A stretch of DNA of 64,000 nucleotides from the NCBI RefSeq assembly GCF_900044055.2, contig NZ_FCOX02000003.1, positions 248,001-312,000 on the forward strand, given 5' to 3'. The DNA is from Caballeronia calidae (lineage in GTDB: Bacteria > Pseudomonadota > Gammaproteobacteria > Burkholderiales > Burkholderiaceae). Shown one piece after another: positions 9,545 through 20,362 of the stretch (its first letter is position 1; each line of letters opens with the position of its first letter). The notes under the pieces were generated by a model. It saw only the letters and a program-made list of their open reading frames with translations, ran no database searches and was not told where the DNA came from. Both the position numbers and the translations under genes were made by a program.

Positions 9545-12500
9545 TCACTCCGCCGCGTTCGCCGGACGCGCCCGGCCCTGACGACGCGCGCGCCGTTGTT
9601 CCGCGCGAATGCGGAAGCGGTCCATGTAGAGATAGACGACGGGCGTCGTGTAGAGCGTCAACATCTGGCTCACGATCAAGCCGCCGACGATCGCGATGCC
9701 GAGCGGCGCGCGCATCTCCGAGCCTTCGCCGCTGCCGAACGCGAGCGGCAGCGCGCCGAGCAGGGCGGCGGCGGTCGTCATCATGATCGGGCGAAAGCGC
9801 AGCAGACACGCCTCGCGGATCGCGTCCTGCGGCGTCTGGGCGCCGTGGCGCGTCGCCTCGATCGCGAAGTCGACCATCATGATCGCGTTCTTCTTCACGA
9901 TGCCGATCAGCAGAATCACCGCGATCAGCGCGATGATGCTGAACTCCGTCTTGAACAAGAGCAGCGCGAGCAGCGCGCCGATGCCCGCGGACGGCAGCGT
10001 CGAGAGAATCGTGATCGGATGGATATAGCTCTCGTACAGGATGCCGAGCACGATATAGACGGCCGCGAGCGCCGCGAGAATCAACATCGGCTGATCGTTG
10101 AGCGATTGCTGGAACGCCTGCGCGGTGCCCTGGAAGCTGCCGTGGATGGTCGGCGGCACGCCGATCGCGGCCATCGTCTCGTAGATCGCGGCGGTCGCGT
10201 CCGACAGCGACTTGCCCGGCGGCAGATTGAACGAGATCGTCGACGCCACGAACTGGCTCTGGTGGTTCACGGAAAGCGGCGTGTTGCCCGGCCCGAACTT
10301 CGCGATGGCCGAAAGCGGCACCATCGTTTCCTTCGAGGTCGACACCGCCGAGCCCGACGACGAACCGTTCTTGCCCGTCGCCGCGATCGCGTTGGTCGCC
10401 GAATTCTTGACGGCGGCGAGCGCGAGGGCGGCGGTGGTGTCGGTCGCGCTCGTCGATGCGCCGCCCGCGCCGGTCGAGCCGGTTGCGGAAGTGGACGCGG
10501 TTGTCGACGATCCCGATGTCGTCGTCGATTGCGTCGATGCCGAGCCGCTCGCCGTGCCGCCCGACGTGCTGATATAGAGCTGCTTGAGCATCTCCGGGTC
10601 CTGCCAGTACTTCGGCGCGAGCTCCATCACGACGTGATACTGCGACAGCGGGTTGTAGATGGTGGATACCTGGCGCTGGCCGAACGCGTCATAGAGCGTG
10701 TTGTCGATCTGCGCGGGCTTGATGCCGAGGCGCGCGGCGGTCGCGCGGTCGAACGTGACCATTGCTTCGAGGCCGCCTTGCTGCTGGTCGGAGTTGACGT
10801 CGGCGAGCTCGGGGCGTTTTTGCAGCGCGTCGGTGAGTATCGGCCCCCATTTGTAGAGATCCGAGGTCGTGTCGGACAACAGCGTGAACTGATATTGCGC
10901 GTTCGACTGCCGCCCGCCCACGCGAATATCCTGCACGCCCTGCAGGAACGTGCGCGCGCCGGCGACTTCCGCGAGCGGCTTGCGCAGGCGGTTGATGACC
11001 TGATCCGCCGTCACCTTGCGTTCACTCTTCGGTTTCAGCGAAATGAACATGAAGCCGGAGTTCGTCGAGCGCCCGCCCGTGAAGCCCGCGACGCTGTCGA
11101 CGGCCGGATCCGCCTCGACGATCTTCATCATCTGCGCGAACTTGATCTTCATCGCCTGGAACGACGTGCTCTGGTCCGCCTGAATGCCGCCGACGATGCG
11201 CCCCGTGTCCTGCTGCGGGAAAAAGCCCTTCGGCACGATGACGTACAGATAGATGTTCAGCCCGATGGTCGCGAGCAGGATCAGCAGGATCGTGCGCGGA
11301 TGCGCGAGCGCCCAGCCGAGCGTGCGCGCGTAGCCGCGCTGCATGCGGTCGAACTGACGCTCCAGCCAGCGCGCGATGCGGCCTTCTTCCTTGCGCTCGC
11401 GCGGCTCCTGCAGCAGGCGCGAGCACATCATCGGCGTGACGGTCAGCGATACGACGAGCGATACGCCGATAGCGAGCGAGAGCGTGAGCGCGAACTCGCG
11501 GAACAGCCGCCCGACGATGCCGCCCATCAGCAGAATCGGCAGGAACACGGCGACGAGCGACACGCTGATCGACAGCACCGTGAAGCCCACTTCGCGCGCG
11601 CCGAGGATCGCGGCCTGCATGCGCGGCACGCCTTTCTCGACATGCCGCGTGATGTTCTCCAGCACGACGATCGCGTCGTCGACGACGAAGCCCGTCGCGA
11701 TGGTCAGCGCCATCAGCGAGAGATTGTCGAGCGAGAAGCCGAGCAGGTACATCGCCGCGAAGGTGCCGATGATCGATATCGGCACGGCCACGCTCGGTAT
11801 CAGCGTCGCGCGCCAGTTGCGCAGGAACAGGAACACGACCATCACGACGAGCGCCACCGCGATCATGAGCGTCAGCTCGGTGTCGTGCAGCGACGAGCGG
11901 ATCGTGACGGAGCGGTCGGCGGTCGGCGTGATCTGCACGTCGGCGGGCAGCGCGGCCTGCAACTGCGGCAGCATCGACTTCACGCGGTCGATCGTCTCGA
12001 TGATGTTCGCGCCCGGCTGGCGATACAGGATCACGAGCACGGCGCGCTTGTTGTTGATGAGGCCGAGGTTGCGCAAGTCCTCGACGGAATCGACCACTTC
12101 GCCGACGTCCGACAGCTTCACCGCCGAGCCGTTGCGGTAGGCCACCACGAGATCCTTGTACTGCGCGGCCTTGCTCGCCTGATCGTTGGTGTAGAGCTGG
12201 ACGCGCGTGCCCTTGAACTCGATCGCGCCCTTCGGGCTGTTCGCATTCGCCGATGCCAGCGCGGCGCGCACGTCTTCCAGGCCGATGCCGTAGTGGAACA
12301 GCGCGCCCGGCTCCAGCTCGACGCGCACCGCCGGATTCGCCGAACCGCTCACGTCGACTTCGCCGACGCCCGGCACCGTCGACAACGTTTGTTGCAGCAC
12401 GGTCGCGGCGGAATCGTAGAGCGAGCCCGCCGTGCGCGTGGGCGAGGAGAGCGCGAGCACGAGGATCGGCGCGTCGGCCGGATTGACCTTGTGATACGTC

Positions 12501-12880
12501 GGGTTGCTGCGCAGCGACGTGGGCAGATCGGCGCGCGCGGCGTTGATCGCGGCCTGCACGTCGCGCGCGGCGCCGTCGATGTCGCGGTTCAGGCCGAATT
12601 GCAGCGTGATGCGCGTCGAGCCGACCGAGCTCATCGACGTCATCTCGCTCACGTCGGCGATGGTGCCGAGATGCCGTTCGAGCGGACTCGCCACGCTCGT
12701 CGCGACCGTTTCCGGGCTCGCGCCGGGCAGGGACGCCTGCACGGAGATCGTCGGGAAATCGACTTGCGGCAGCGGCGCGACGGGCAGCCGCACGAACGCG
12801 AACATGCCCGCGAGCGCGATGCCGATCGCGAGCAGCGTCGTGGCTACCGGCCGGGCGATGAAGATGCGCGACAGGTTCAT
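9545..12880 (-). CDS. RND multidrug efflux permease, MdtC-like
   Basis: The 1111-residue inner-membrane proton antiporter matches the MdtC/AcrB class. An N-terminal TM ([20 protein letters not shown]) is followed by a porter domain, the TM4 segment [19 protein letters not shown] with the paired Asp residues needed for proton relay, and a second half with a repeated porter domain and the TM block [17 protein letters not shown]. Unusually, about 75 Ser/Thr/Gly/Ala-rich residues (approximately 770-848) are inserted in the second periplasmic half; the MdtB-like neighbour has only a short loop there. It starts 3 bases after the mdtB-like stop. The partner should be the MdtB-like protein in a heterotrimer. 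Confidence 0.92.
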   Translation of the reverse strand: MNLSRIFIARPVATTLLAIGIALAGMFAFVRLPVAPLPQVDFPTISVQASLPGASPETVATSVASPLERHLGTIADVSEMTSMSSVGSTRITLQFGLNRDIDGAARDVQAAINAARADLPTSLRSNPTYHKVNPADAPILVLALSSPTRTAGSLYDSAATVLQQTLSTVPGVGEVDVSGSANPAVRVELEPGALFHYGIGLEDVRAALASANANSPKGAIEFKGTRVQLYTNDQASKAAQYKDLVVAYRNGSAVKLSDVGEVVDSVEDLRNLGLINNKRAVLVILYRQPGANIIETIDRVKSMLPQLQAALPADVQITPTADRSVTIRSSLHDTELTLMIAVALVVMVVFLFLRNWRATLIPSVAVPISIIGTFAAMYLLGFSLDNLSLMALTIATGFVVDDAIVVLENITRHVEKGVPRMQAAILGAREVGFTVLSISVSLVAVFLPILLMGGIVGRLFREFALTLSLAIGVSLVVSLTVTPMMCSRLLQEPRERKEEGRIARWLERQFDRMQRGYARTLGWALAHPRTILLILLATIGLNIYLYVIVPKGFFPQQDTGRIVGGIQADQSTSFQAMKIKFAQMMKIVEADPAVDSVAGFTGGRSTNSGFMFISLKPKSERKVTADQVINRLRKPLAEVAGARTFLQGVQDIRVGGRQSNAQYQFTLLSDTTSDLYKWGPILTDALQKRPELADVNSDQQQGGLEAMVTFDRATAARLGIKPAQIDNTLYDAFGQRQVSTIYNPLSQYHVVMELAPKYWQDPEMLKQLYISTSGGTASGSASTQSTTTSGSSTTASTSATGSTGAGGASTSATDTTAALALAAVKNSATNAIAATGKNGSSSGSAVSTSKETMVPLSAIAKFGPGNTPLSVNHQSQFVASTISFNLPPGKSLSDATAAIYETMAAIGVPPTIHGSFQGTAQAFQQSLNDQPMLILAALAAVYIVLGILYESYIHPITILSTLPSAGIGALLALLLFKTEFSIIALIAVILLIGIVKKNAIMMVDFAIEATRHGAQTPQDAIREACLLRFRPIMMTTAAALLGALPLAFGSGEGSEMRAPLGIAIVGGLIVSQMLTLYTTPVVYLYMDRFRIRAEQRRARRQGRARPANAAE

Positions 12881-12883
12881 GGC

Positions 12884-15800
12884 TCAGCGTCCTTCGCCGG
12901 CGGCCGGCGTGCCCGGCGTGTCGCGATGAAAACGCGCGCGCAGCCTGGCGCCGAGCGAATCGAAGGCGAGATAGATCACGGGCGTCGTGAAGAGCGTGAG
13001 CAACTGCGACACGATCAGGCCGCCGACGATCGCGATACCCAGCGGATGCCGCAGCTCCGAGCCCGCGCCCCAGCCGACCATCAGCGGCAGCGCGCCGAGC
13101 AGCGCGGCCATGGTAGTCATGAGAATCGGGCGGAAGCGCAGGAGGCACGCCTGAAAGATCGCCTCGCGCGGCGACTTGCCTTCGTCGCGTTCGGCTTCGA
13201 GCGCGAAGTCGATCATCATGATTGCGTTCTTCTTCACGATACCGATCAAGAGCACGATGCCGATGATGCCGATGATGTCCAGATCGTGCCCGGTGATCAT
13301 CAGCGAGAGCAGCGCGCCGACGCCCGCGGAAGGCAGCGTCGAGAGAATCGTGATCGGATGGATGAAGCTCTCGTACAGCACGCCGAGCACGATATACATC
13401 GTGACGATGGCCGCGAGAATCAGGAACAGTTCGTTCGACAACGACGCCTGGAACGCGAGCGCCGCGCCCTGGAAGCGGATCTGGAACGACGCGGGCAAGC
13501 CGATGTCCTGCTTCGCCGCCTCGATCGCCTTGACCGCCTCGCCGAGCGATGCGCCCTTCGCGAGGTTGAAGGAGACGGTCGTCGCCGGAAACTGGCCGAG
13601 GTGCGTGACGAGCAGCGGCGCGGCCCGCTCATGGAACTTCGCGATGGCCGAAAGCGGCACCTGACCGTTGCTCGCGGTCGAGGAGGGCAGATAGATGCCG
13701 TTCAGCGTCTCGCTGTAGTGCGCGTCCGAGGGTTCGGCTTCGAGAATCACGCGGTACTGGTTAGACTGCGTGAAGATCGTCGAGATGATGCGCTGGCCGA
13801 ACGCGTCGTAGAGCGCGTTGTCGACGGTCGCGGGCGTGATGCCGAAGCGCGCGGCGGTGGCCCGGTCGATCTCGATGTACACCGACTGGCCGTTCTGCTG
13901 GAGGTCGGTGGCGACGTCCGTCAGGACCGACGTGTGCTGCAGGCGTTCGACGAGCTTCGGCACCCATTCCGCGAACTCGGACGGATTCGGGTCCGTCAGC
14001 ATGAACTGATATTGCGTCGGGCTGACCGTGGAATCGATGGTCAGATCCTGCACCGGCTGCATGTAGAGCTTGATGCCGGGAATGTCCGCGACTTCGCTCT
14101 GAATGGTGCGGATGACGTCGCTCGACGTGTTGCTGCGATCGTCGCGCGGTTTCAGGTTGATGAGCATGCGCCCGCTGTTGAGCGTGATGTTGCTGCCATC
14201 GACGCCGACGAACGAGGTCAGGCTTTCCACGTCGGCATTCTGCAGAATCTTGGCGGCGAGCGCCTGCTGCTGCGCGGCCACGGCCTGATACGACGCGGCC
14301 TGCGGGGCCTGCGTGATCGCCTGGATCACGCCCGTGTCCTGCGTCGGAAAGAAGCCCTTCGGAATGAACACGTACAGCACGCCGGTCAGCACGAGCGTGA
14401 GCACGGCGACGACGAGCGTCGCGCGCTGGCGCTCCAGCACCCATTCGAGCGCGACCGCATAACGGCCGATCACGTAATCGATGAACTGGTGCGCACGCGC
14501 CTCGAAGCGCTTGCTTTCCTTCGGCGGCGTGTGGCGCAGGAGCTTCGCGCACATCATCGGCACGAGCGTGAGCGAAACGATCGCCGAAATCACGATGGTC
14601 ACCGCGAGCGTGATCGCGAATTCGTGGAAGAGGCGGCCTACGACATCGCCCATGAAGAGCAGCGGAATCAGCACCGCGATGAGCGACACCGTCAGCGAGA
14701 TGATGGTGAAGCCGATCTGCTTCGATCCCTTCAGCGCGGCTTCGAGCGGCGGATCGCCTTCCTCGACGTAGCGCGCGATGTTTTCGATCATCACGATTGC
14801 GTCATCGACGACGAAGCCGGTCGCAATGGTCAGCGCCATCAGCGAGAGATTGTCGAGCGAGAAGCCGCACAGATACATGACCGCGAGCGTGCCGACGAGC
14901 GAGAGCGGCACGGACAGGCTGGGGATGATCGTCGCGTAGACGTTCGCGAGGAACAGATAGATGACCAGCACGACGAGCACGACGGACAGCGCGAGCTCGA
15001 ACTGAACGTCGCGCACGGACGCGCGGATGGTCGTGGTGCGGTCCGTGACGATGCGCACGTCGAGCGCCGCGGGCAGCGACTGCTGCAACTGCGGCAGGAT
15101 TTTCTTGATGCCGTCGACGACTGCGATCACGTTCGCGCCCGGCTGACGCTGCACGTTCAGGATGATCGCGGGCGTCGAATCGACCCACGCGCCGAGCTTC
15201 GTGTTCTCCGGACCCTGCACGATGGTGGCGACGTCCGTCAGCATCACCGGCCGGCCGTTGCGATACGCGACTACCGCGCTCTTGTAGGCGTCGGCGTCCG
15301 TCAGCTGGTCGTTCGCGTTGATCGTGTAGGCGCGCGTCGGGCCGTCGAAATTGCCCTTCGGCGTGTTGACGTTGAGGTTGGAGATGGTCGTGCGCAGATC
15401 GTCGATATTGAGGCCGTAGGACGCGAGCGCGCGCGTGTTCGCCTGGATGCGCACGGCGGGGCGGTTGCCGCCGCTCACCGACACGAGGCCCACGCCCGCC
15501 ACCTGCGAAATCTTCTGCGCGAGGCGCGTGTCCGCGAGATCCTGCACCTGCGTCAGCGGCAAGGTTTTCGAGCTCACGGCGAGCGTCATGATGGGCGCGT
15601 CGGCGGGATTCACCTTCGCGTAGATCGGCGGCGCGGGAAGGTCCGACGGCAGCAGGTTGCCCGCTGCGTTGATCGCCGCCTGCACTTCCTGCTCGGCGAT
15701 ATCGAGCGGCAAATCGAGGCTGAACTGCAAGGTGATGACCGATGCGCCCGCCGAGCTCTGCGACGACATCTGGTTCAGGCTCGCCATCTGGCCGAACTGC

Positions 15801-16006
15801 TTTTCGAGCGGCGCGGTGACGCTCGACGTCATCACGTCCGGCGATGCGCCCGGATAGAACGTCTGGACCTGGATCGTCGGATAGTCGACGGCGGGCAGCG
15901 CCGAGAGCGGCAGGAAGCGCAGCGCGACCAGGCCGACCAGCATGATCGCCGCCATCAGGAGCGCCGTGCCGACCGGGCGCAGGATAAAAATGCGGGATGG
16001 GTTCAT
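12884..16006 (-). CDS. RND multidrug efflux permease, MdtB-like
   Basis: The 1040-residue inner-membrane RND pump starts [22 protein letters not shown], as MdtB does. It shows the usual tandem arrangement of 12 TM helices and two large periplasmic porter domains. TM4 carries [19 protein letters not shown] with both Asp residues, and TM10 has [17 protein letters not shown]. Its length is standard and no insertion is seen. It lies between the adaptor gene (15-base gap) and the MdtC-like gene (3-base gap), forming an mdtA-mdtB-mdtC operon. In E. coli, MdtB and MdtC form a B2C heterotrimer; the same is inferred here. Confidence 0.93.
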   Translation of the reverse strand: MNPSRIFILRPVGTALLMAAIMLVGLVALRFLPLSALPAVDYPTIQVQTFYPGASPDVMTSSVTAPLEKQFGQMASLNQMSSQSSAGASVITLQFSLDLPLDIAEQEVQAAINAAGNLLPSDLPAPPIYAKVNPADAPIMTLAVSSKTLPLTQVQDLADTRLAQKISQVAGVGLVSVSGGNRPAVRIQANTRALASYGLNIDDLRTTISNLNVNTPKGNFDGPTRAYTINANDQLTDADAYKSAVVAYRNGRPVMLTDVATIVQGPENTKLGAWVDSTPAIILNVQRQPGANVIAVVDGIKKILPQLQQSLPAALDVRIVTDRTTTIRASVRDVQFELALSVVLVVLVIYLFLANVYATIIPSLSVPLSLVGTLAVMYLCGFSLDNLSLMALTIATGFVVDDAIVMIENIARYVEEGDPPLEAALKGSKQIGFTIISLTVSLIAVLIPLLFMGDVVGRLFHEFAITLAVTIVISAIVSLTLVPMMCAKLLRHTPPKESKRFEARAHQFIDYVIGRYAVALEWVLERQRATLVVAVLTLVLTGVLYVFIPKGFFPTQDTGVIQAITQAPQAASYQAVAAQQQALAAKILQNADVESLTSFVGVDGSNITLNSGRMLINLKPRDDRSNTSSDVIRTIQSEVADIPGIKLYMQPVQDLTIDSTVSPTQYQFMLTDPNPSEFAEWVPKLVERLQHTSVLTDVATDLQQNGQSVYIEIDRATAARFGITPATVDNALYDAFGQRIISTIFTQSNQYRVILEAEPSDAHYSETLNGIYLPSSTASNGQVPLSAIAKFHERAAPLLVTHLGQFPATTVSFNLAKGASLGEAVKAIEAAKQDIGLPASFQIRFQGAALAFQASLSNELFLILAAIVTMYIVLGVLYESFIHPITILSTLPSAGVGALLSLMITGHDLDIIGIIGIVLLIGIVKKNAIMMIDFALEAERDEGKSPREAIFQACLLRFRPILMTTMAALLGALPLMVGWGAGSELRHPLGIAIVGGLIVSQLLTLFTTPVIYLAFDSLGARLRARFHRDTPGTPAAGEGR

Positions 16007-16021
16007 GCGTTGGCTGACGTG

Positions 16022-17395
16022 TTACTGCTGCTGCGATTGCTGGCGGCGATGCCCGCCGTGGCGCGCGCCGGAAGCGGCGGAAGCGGCGGAAGCAGGCGCG
16101 GCCGCCGAGGCGCCGGACGCGCCCGAAGCCCCCGACGCCGCTTTCGCCTTCTCGGCCGGAATCGTGATCTTCGCGCCTTCCTTCAGGCGGTCCGAGCCGT
16201 CGATCACCACGCGCTCGCCCACCTGCAAACCGGACTTGATGCTCGTGCGCTCGCCATCGACCGGACCGACCTTCACGTTGCGCACGGTGACGGTATTGTC
16301 CGGCTTCACGATATACACGAACGCGCCCGACGAGCCGTTCAGCACCGCGGGCGTCGGCACGATGGTCGCGTCCTTGATGACATCGACGAGCAGCTTCGTG
16401 TTCACGAACTGATTCGGGAAGAGCATGCCGCCCTTGTTGTCGAACGTGGCGCGCAGCTTCACTGTGCCAGTGGTCGTATCGATCTGGTTGTCGACGGTTT
16501 CGAGGAAACCGGATTCGAGCGCCGTGGTGTTCGCGCGGTCGTACGCGGTGACCGACATCTTGGTGCCCGCGTGCAGCGGCTTGAGAATGGCGGTGAGGTT
16601 GTCCTCGGAGGTGGTGAAGATCACGCTGATCGGCTGCAACTGCGTGATGACGACGACGCCGTTCGTGTCGCCCGTCGTCACGTAGTTGCCCGGATCGACC
16701 TGGCGCAGGCCGACGCGTCCCGACACCGGCGCCGTGATGCGCGCGTAGGTGAGATCGAGCTTGTAGGTATCGACGTTCGCCTGGTCGGACTTCACGGCGC
16801 CTTCGTACTGCTTGACGAGCGACGCTTGCGTGTCGACCTGCTGCTTGGCGATGGAATCCTGCGACAGCAGCGTCTGATAGCGCTGCAGGTCGAGGCGCGC
16901 GGTCTGCAGCAGCGCCTGGTCTTTCGCGAGCGCGCCTTCCGCGTTGCGCAGCGAGATTTCATACGGCCGCGGGTCGATTTGCGCGAGCACGTCGCCCTTC
17001 TTGACCATCTGGCCTTCCCGGAACGCGACATCGACCAGCGTGCCGTTCAGTTGCGTCTTGACCGTGACGTTCGCAAGCGGCGTGACCGTGCCGAGCGAAT
17101 TGATGACGACGGGCATTTCGCCCTGCGTAACAGTTGCCACATGCACGGGCTGCGGCTGATTCATCGCGTTCGGGCCGCCGCGCCGTCCGCCCTGACGCGC
17201 TTCCTGCGGGCCGCTCGTGCCGCCGCTGCCGCCGCGGCTCCACGGATGCCACCATGCGATCGCGCCGGCGACGATCAATATCGCGACGATGAGCGGCACG
17301 ATTCTGCGGCGCCGCGGCGCGGACTCGATGGCGGGCGTGGCGGGCTTGGGAGGCGTCGGGCGCGGCTGCCCTGGGGGATTCTTTTGGTCGTCCAT
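16022..17395 (-). CDS. RND efflux periplasmic adaptor, MdtA-like
   Basis: The 457-residue membrane-fusion protein links the RND permease to an outer-membrane channel. It has a Pro-rich cytoplasmic start, one N-terminal TM (RRRRIVPLIVAILIVAGAI), a barrel-sandwich half-motif (VKTQLNGTLVDVAFREGQMV), a coiled-coil hairpin (roughly residues 135-205), the second lipoyl half (ARITAPVSGRVGLRQVDPGN) and beta-barrel domains. The C-terminal 35 residues are Ala/Ser/Gly repeats ending in a Gln-rich tail. The start MDDQKNPPG was chosen because the upstream frame has no family similarity. No TolC/OprM-type gene follows the operon, so an outer-membrane factor must come from elsewhere. Confidence 0.92.
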   Translation of the reverse strand: MDDQKNPPGQPRPTPPKPATPAIESAPRRRRIVPLIVAILIVAGAIAWWHPWSRGGSGGTSGPQEARQGGRRGGPNAMNQPQPVHVATVTQGEMPVVINSLGTVTPLANVTVKTQLNGTLVDVAFREGQMVKKGDVLAQIDPRPYEISLRNAEGALAKDQALLQTARLDLQRYQTLLSQDSIAKQQVDTQASLVKQYEGAVKSDQANVDTYKLDLTYARITAPVSGRVGLRQVDPGNYVTTGDTNGVVVITQLQPISVIFTTSEDNLTAILKPLHAGTKMSVTAYDRANTTALESGFLETVDNQIDTTTGTVKLRATFDNKGGMLFPNQFVNTKLLVDVIKDATIVPTPAVLNGSSGAFVYIVKPDNTVTVRNVKVGPVDGERTSIKSGLQVGERVVIDGSDRLKEGAKITIPAEKAKAASGASGASGASAAAPASAASAASGARHGGHRRQQSQQQ

Positions 17396-17736
17396 CGGTT
17401 CGGTGGCTGGGTCTTTCAAGTCTGTCGTACGGGGCGCGGACGGGCGGCGGTAGCGGTTCGGGCGCGACCATGCGGTGCGTCGCGCGCATGAACCGCGAAC
17501 GGGGCGGAGGCCGTGAAGCTGAAGGCCGTGAATGAGGCGGGGCCATCGAAAGCAGCCGGAAAGCCGCCGTCCGAAGCCGGGTCGAGTCCACGGCGCGGCC
17601 CGGTGCGCGCGAAGCATGATGCTACGTCCCGCACCGGAGGCCGTCCACCGGGCTATCTTTCTGTTGATTACGACTGTTACATGCGCGCTGGCGCAGGCTT
17701 TCGATGTGCTTCGGCGGTCGATGGCCGCCGCGTAGT
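17396..17736. other. intergenic region between mdtA-like gene and iclR-type gene
   Basis: These 341 bases should hold the promoter of the efflux operon. I see no convincing coding region, strong promoter match, or terminator for the iclR-type gene that ends here. Confidence 0.5.
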
Positions 17737-18576
17737 CTAACTGGCTGCTTGCGCGTCGTTCGTCGCGTGCGTGCCGCCGATCTCGCGCGTGATGCGCCCG
17801 ACGCATTCGAGCAGCGCGGGCGCGACGTCGTCGACGAGTATCTCGCGCGGACACTGATGCGCGGCGCCGCCGCAATTGACCGAGTAGCGCTCGCCGGACG
17901 GCCCGACGAATCCTGCGGCGACCGCGTTCAGCCCGCGATGCCATTCGCCGACGGACATCGCGAAGCCCAGGCGCAAGGCCTCGTCGATGCCGCGCTGCAA
18001 GCCGCCCGCAATGGTCGGCCAGTCATCGCCCGATGCGGTCTGCAAGCTGCCGATGAGCGCGCGCCGGTCCGCCTCCGACAGCACCGCGAGATACGCGCGG
18101 CCGACCGCCGTGCGGCTCAGGTCCATTCTGCCGCCGACTTCCAGCCGCGATACCAGCACGGCGGATCGCGGCCGAATGGCATCGATTACAACCATCTCGA
18201 GACGATCGCGCACGGCGAGGTGCACGGACAGGCCGGTGCGTTCGGCGAGCCGGATGAGATAGGGGCGCGCCCGTGCGCGAATATCGAAATTGCGCAGGAA
18301 TCCGTTGCTCAGTTCGAGGACCGAAGCGGTCAGCACGAAGCGCTCGCTGTCGGGCAGCCGATGCAGCAGTCCCGCGCCGACGAGCGTCGCGGTGATGCGC
18401 GAAATCGTCGGCTTCGGGATGCCGGTCCAGTCGGTCAGTTCACGATTACTCACCGGCGCATCCGCGCCCGCGATCCGGCGCAACACGTCGAGCCCGCGTG
18501 CGAGCGCCGTGACTTCCTCACCATCCCTCTCGCGGATGCGTTCCCGGCTCGGCGATCGATCATTGTGCATTGGCAT
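17737..18576 (-). CDS. IclR-family transcriptional regulator
   Basis: The 279-residue protein has an N-terminal winged helix-turn-helix (about residues 22-85: ALARGLDVLRRIA, then VSNRELTDWTGIPKPTISRIT) and a C-terminal IclR effector domain with LAVRDRLEMVVID, SRTAVGRAYLA and GLNAVAAGFVG blocks. These match beta-ketoadipate or aromatic-pathway type IclR regulators. The ligand is unknown. It lies upstream of the efflux operon in the same orientation but 341 bases away, so a role in efflux control is only a possibility. A near-palindrome at 18585-18600 just upstream of its start could be an autoregulatory operator. Confidence 0.88.
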   Translation of the reverse strand: MPMHNDRSPSRERIRERDGEEVTALARGLDVLRRIAGADAPVSNRELTDWTGIPKPTISRITATLVGAGLLHRLPDSERFVLTASVLELSNGFLRNFDIRARARPYLIRLAERTGLSVHLAVRDRLEMVVIDAIRPRSAVLVSRLEVGGRMDLSRTAVGRAYLAVLSEADRRALIGSLQTASGDDWPTIAGGLQRGIDEALRLGFAMSVGEWHRGLNAVAAGFVGPSGERYSVNCGGAAHQCPREILVDDVAPALLECVGRITREIGGTHATNDAQAAS

Positions 18577-18635
18577 TCATTTTGTGAAACATCGTTTTGA
18601 TTGATGGCGGAGCGTAATTCTACAAGCGCGGCGGG

Positions 18636-18658
18636 GCAAACTTGCAAACGATGCAAAC
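18636..18658. repeat. three GCAAAC direct repeats upstream of iclR-type gene
   Basis: The hexamer GCAAAC occurs at 18636, 18644 and 18653, spaced 8 and 9 bases apart. It lies in the gap between the iclR-type start and candidate sRNA A. It could be a protein-binding site, but no partner is known. Confidence 0.3.
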
Positions 18659-18741
18659 CTTCCGATAACCAGCATCGGGAGCGAAGCAACGGCGTTCCGT
18701 TGAACGAAACTTGGGCAGTTGCCCGGACCGTGAAATTTTGC

Positions 18742-18770
18742 TTGACTTGAGCAACGAACCCGTAAAAAAT
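18742..18770 (+). promoter_or_regulatory. sigma-70-like promoter of candidate sRNA A
   Basis: A -35 box TTGACT (18742-18747) is followed after 17 bases by AAAAAT (18765-18770), a 4/6 match to the -10 consensus. No open reading frame follows before a strong terminator, which is why it is read as an sRNA promoter. Confidence 0.45.
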
Positions 18771-18776
18771 GGAACC

Positions 18777-18912
18777 GAATTTCGAAACTCGAAACGACGT
18801 GCGCATTAGCGCTTTCCGTTCGAGGCTCGGAAGACAGGCTCTCAGGTTCTAGCACGGCCCTCGGAATGGCTAGAACTTTTAAGGCGCTACGGCAACGTAG
18901 CGCCTTTTTTTT
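18777..18912 (+). ncRNA. candidate small RNA A (about 135 nt)
   Basis: Between the promoter-like element and a strong terminator lies a stretch that I cannot read as protein but that is rich in stems. A weak hairpin is centred near 18820. A perfect 8-bp stem GTTCTAGC/GCTAGAAC (18846-18853 with 18869-18876, 15-base loop) follows, and four bases later comes the terminator stem. The unit sits divergent from the iclR-type gene and converges on the gene at 19066-19374. I do not recognise an Rfam family in it. The 5' end is an estimate, about 7 bases after the -10 box. Confidence 0.5.
18881..18912 (+). terminator. strong intrinsic terminator of candidate sRNA A
   Basis: A perfect 10-bp stem (18881-18890 with 18897-18906, loop GGCAAC) runs directly into eight T residues (18905-18912). 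The opposite strand has no matching U-tract, so it works only in the plus direction. No annotated gene ends upstream of it on this strand. Confidence 0.85.
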
Positions 18913-19065
18913 CGTCCGCGCGTTCCCTGCAATGCGTTCGCGCGAATATACCTGCAAAGCGGGAGAGCCGCATGCGGTCAGGCGCGAGGGGGCGTCAGCC
19001 CGGGAGGGAAAGGAAGGGAGACCGGCGGCGCTGGAAGAGTTTTGCAGCCGCCGGCGCCAGGGGAT

Positions 19066-19374
19066 TCAATACATGTTGCTGAAGACGCGGCGCTGCCTGA
19101 GCAGGCGTTTGCCGCGCACGATCCAGTAGACGCTCGCGAGTACGAGCAGCGAGGCGACTGACAGCACGATGAGCGGCGAGATGCGTTCGGGCGCCGGCGG
19201 ACTGGTCGCGATGAGCAAGGCCGCGAAGAACGCTGCCGCCGCCTGATAGAAGGACCGATGGGCGAGGTTGCGGCGCATGCGGGGCGTGGTGAATCGGGAG
19301 ACGGGAGCGCGGGTAAACGGCTCGAACAGCATCAGCGCTGCAACGAGGGCGATGGCGGCGTTCATCAGGAACAT
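19066..19374 (-). CDS. small membrane protein of unknown function
   Basis: The 102-residue product has three likely TM segments: residues 4-18 (NAAIALVAALMLFEP), about 43-58 (AAAAFFAALLIATSP) and about 67-87 (ISPLIVLSVASLLVLASVYWIV). It ends in a basic tail (RGKRLLRQRR). I recognise no family. A second Met at codon 4 is an alternative start. Its 3' end faces the sRNA A terminator. Confidence 0.55.
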   Translation of the reverse strand: MFLMNAAIALVAALMLFEPFTRAPVSRFTTPRMRRNLAHRSFYQAAAAFFAALLIATSPPAPERISPLIVLSVASLLVLASVYWIVRGKRLLRQRRVFSNMY

Positions 19375-19752
19375 GGTGCGGACTTCGTGGGAGGCGGGGA
19401 CGCGGGCGACTATATGCCAACGGAATGTCCTGCCAAAAGCAGAAGTCTCTTAAATGTAGAGGGAAAATTCTATTTCTCGTTGGCTCGCATGGCGCGGCCC
19501 CACAATCTTTTACATGGGCTTGTCGCAGGCGCCGTGCGTCGGCGAGGTTCCCCTATGATGCAAGGTTTCCTCGTCGATTCGTGCGGCAGACTCACGATCA
19601 CGCGACATCGACCGGATCATTCGCGGACGGGTTTTCCCGAAAGCGTATGATGAGCGCCAATTTCAAGATGTAAGCCCTGCGCGCGATGCCGTGCGCAGGG
19701 CGATTTCCGTAGGACTGCGCGATGACGCGCACGCACCAGGTGGAAGGTGACC
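19375..19752. other. intergenic region with a hairpin upstream of a lipoprotein gene
   Basis: These 378 bases hold no supported gene. An 8-bp hairpin CCCTGCGC/GCGCAGGG (about 19676-19703) lacks a T-tract, so it is not a standard terminator; it may affect the mRNA leader of the next gene. TATGAT-like boxes at about 19555 and 19646 lack good -35 partners. Confidence 0.4.
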
Positions 19753-20226
19753 ATGCAGATGACTCCCATGACCCGCATCGCCGTCGCGCTCGCGGCGCTC
19801 GGCGTGCTCGCCGCTTGCGAGAAGCACGACGCGACCGCCGGACAGGCCGCGAGCGCATTCAACAATTTCGCGAGCCAGACCAGCCAGAAGTTCGACCAGG
19901 CAGCCAGTTACGTCGGCCAGAAGGTCGATGCGGCCAAGCAGTCGGCGCAGCAGAATGTCGACAGCGCCGGCTCGATGCCCGATATGTCCGCGAGCAGCGC
20001 CGCGGCAACCGCGCGGTCGAACTTCGACAGCGCGGCGAGCGCCACGAACGCCGCGATCAACAATGCCGCGAGCGCGACCGGCGCCGGCTTGCAGTCGGCG
20101 GGGCGCAAATTGCAGGAATGGTCGGCGAAGGACGGCGGCGCGTCGAGCACGCATGCCGGCGCGCAGGCATCGGGCGCGAGCCCCTCGGCCGACGCCAGCG
20201 GCGCGCGTACCGAGATGGACAAATAG
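19753..20226 (+). CDS. small helical lipoprotein of unknown function
   Basis: The 157-residue product has a lipoprotein signal peptide with lipobox LAAC and acylated Cys22. The rest is Ala/Ser/Gln-rich and likely amphipathic helix, with repeats of the type FNNFASQTSQKFDQAASYVG followed by DSAASATNAAINNAAS. Similar low-complexity helical lipoproteins occur across Burkholderia, but no function is assigned. The start follows an AAGGTG ribosome-binding site. It lies 136 bases before the mechanosensitive channel gene, same strand; joint transcription is possible. Confidence 0.75.
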   Translation: MQMTPMTRIAVALAALGVLAACEKHDATAGQAASAFNNFASQTSQKFDQAASYVGQKVDAAKQSAQQNVDSAGSMPDMSASSAAATARSNFDSAASATNAAINNAASATGAGLQSAGRKLQEWSAKDGGASSTHAGAQASGASPSADASGARTEMDK

Positions 20227-20362
20227 CGCGTCGCGCTGCGTCGCCATCGCGCGGATTCGTCCGAAAAAACACGCGCGAACACTAACATTCGGTTACGTCC
20301 GCATTGGGCGGCGTGCCAGCCCCAGCCGCTAAACTGGCGGTCTTTCAGAAATCGAGACCGTT

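Noticed and set aside
9194..17491. Very long plus-strand open frame (about 2765 codons) opposite the efflux operon
   Set aside because: It is antisense to three clear RND genes, is Arg/His/Asp-rich low-quality protein, and arises from high GC at third positions of the opposite strand.
19676..19703. Hairpin CCCTGCGC/GCGCAGGG as a terminator
   Set aside because: No T-tract follows on either strand, so it does not meet the intrinsic terminator pattern.
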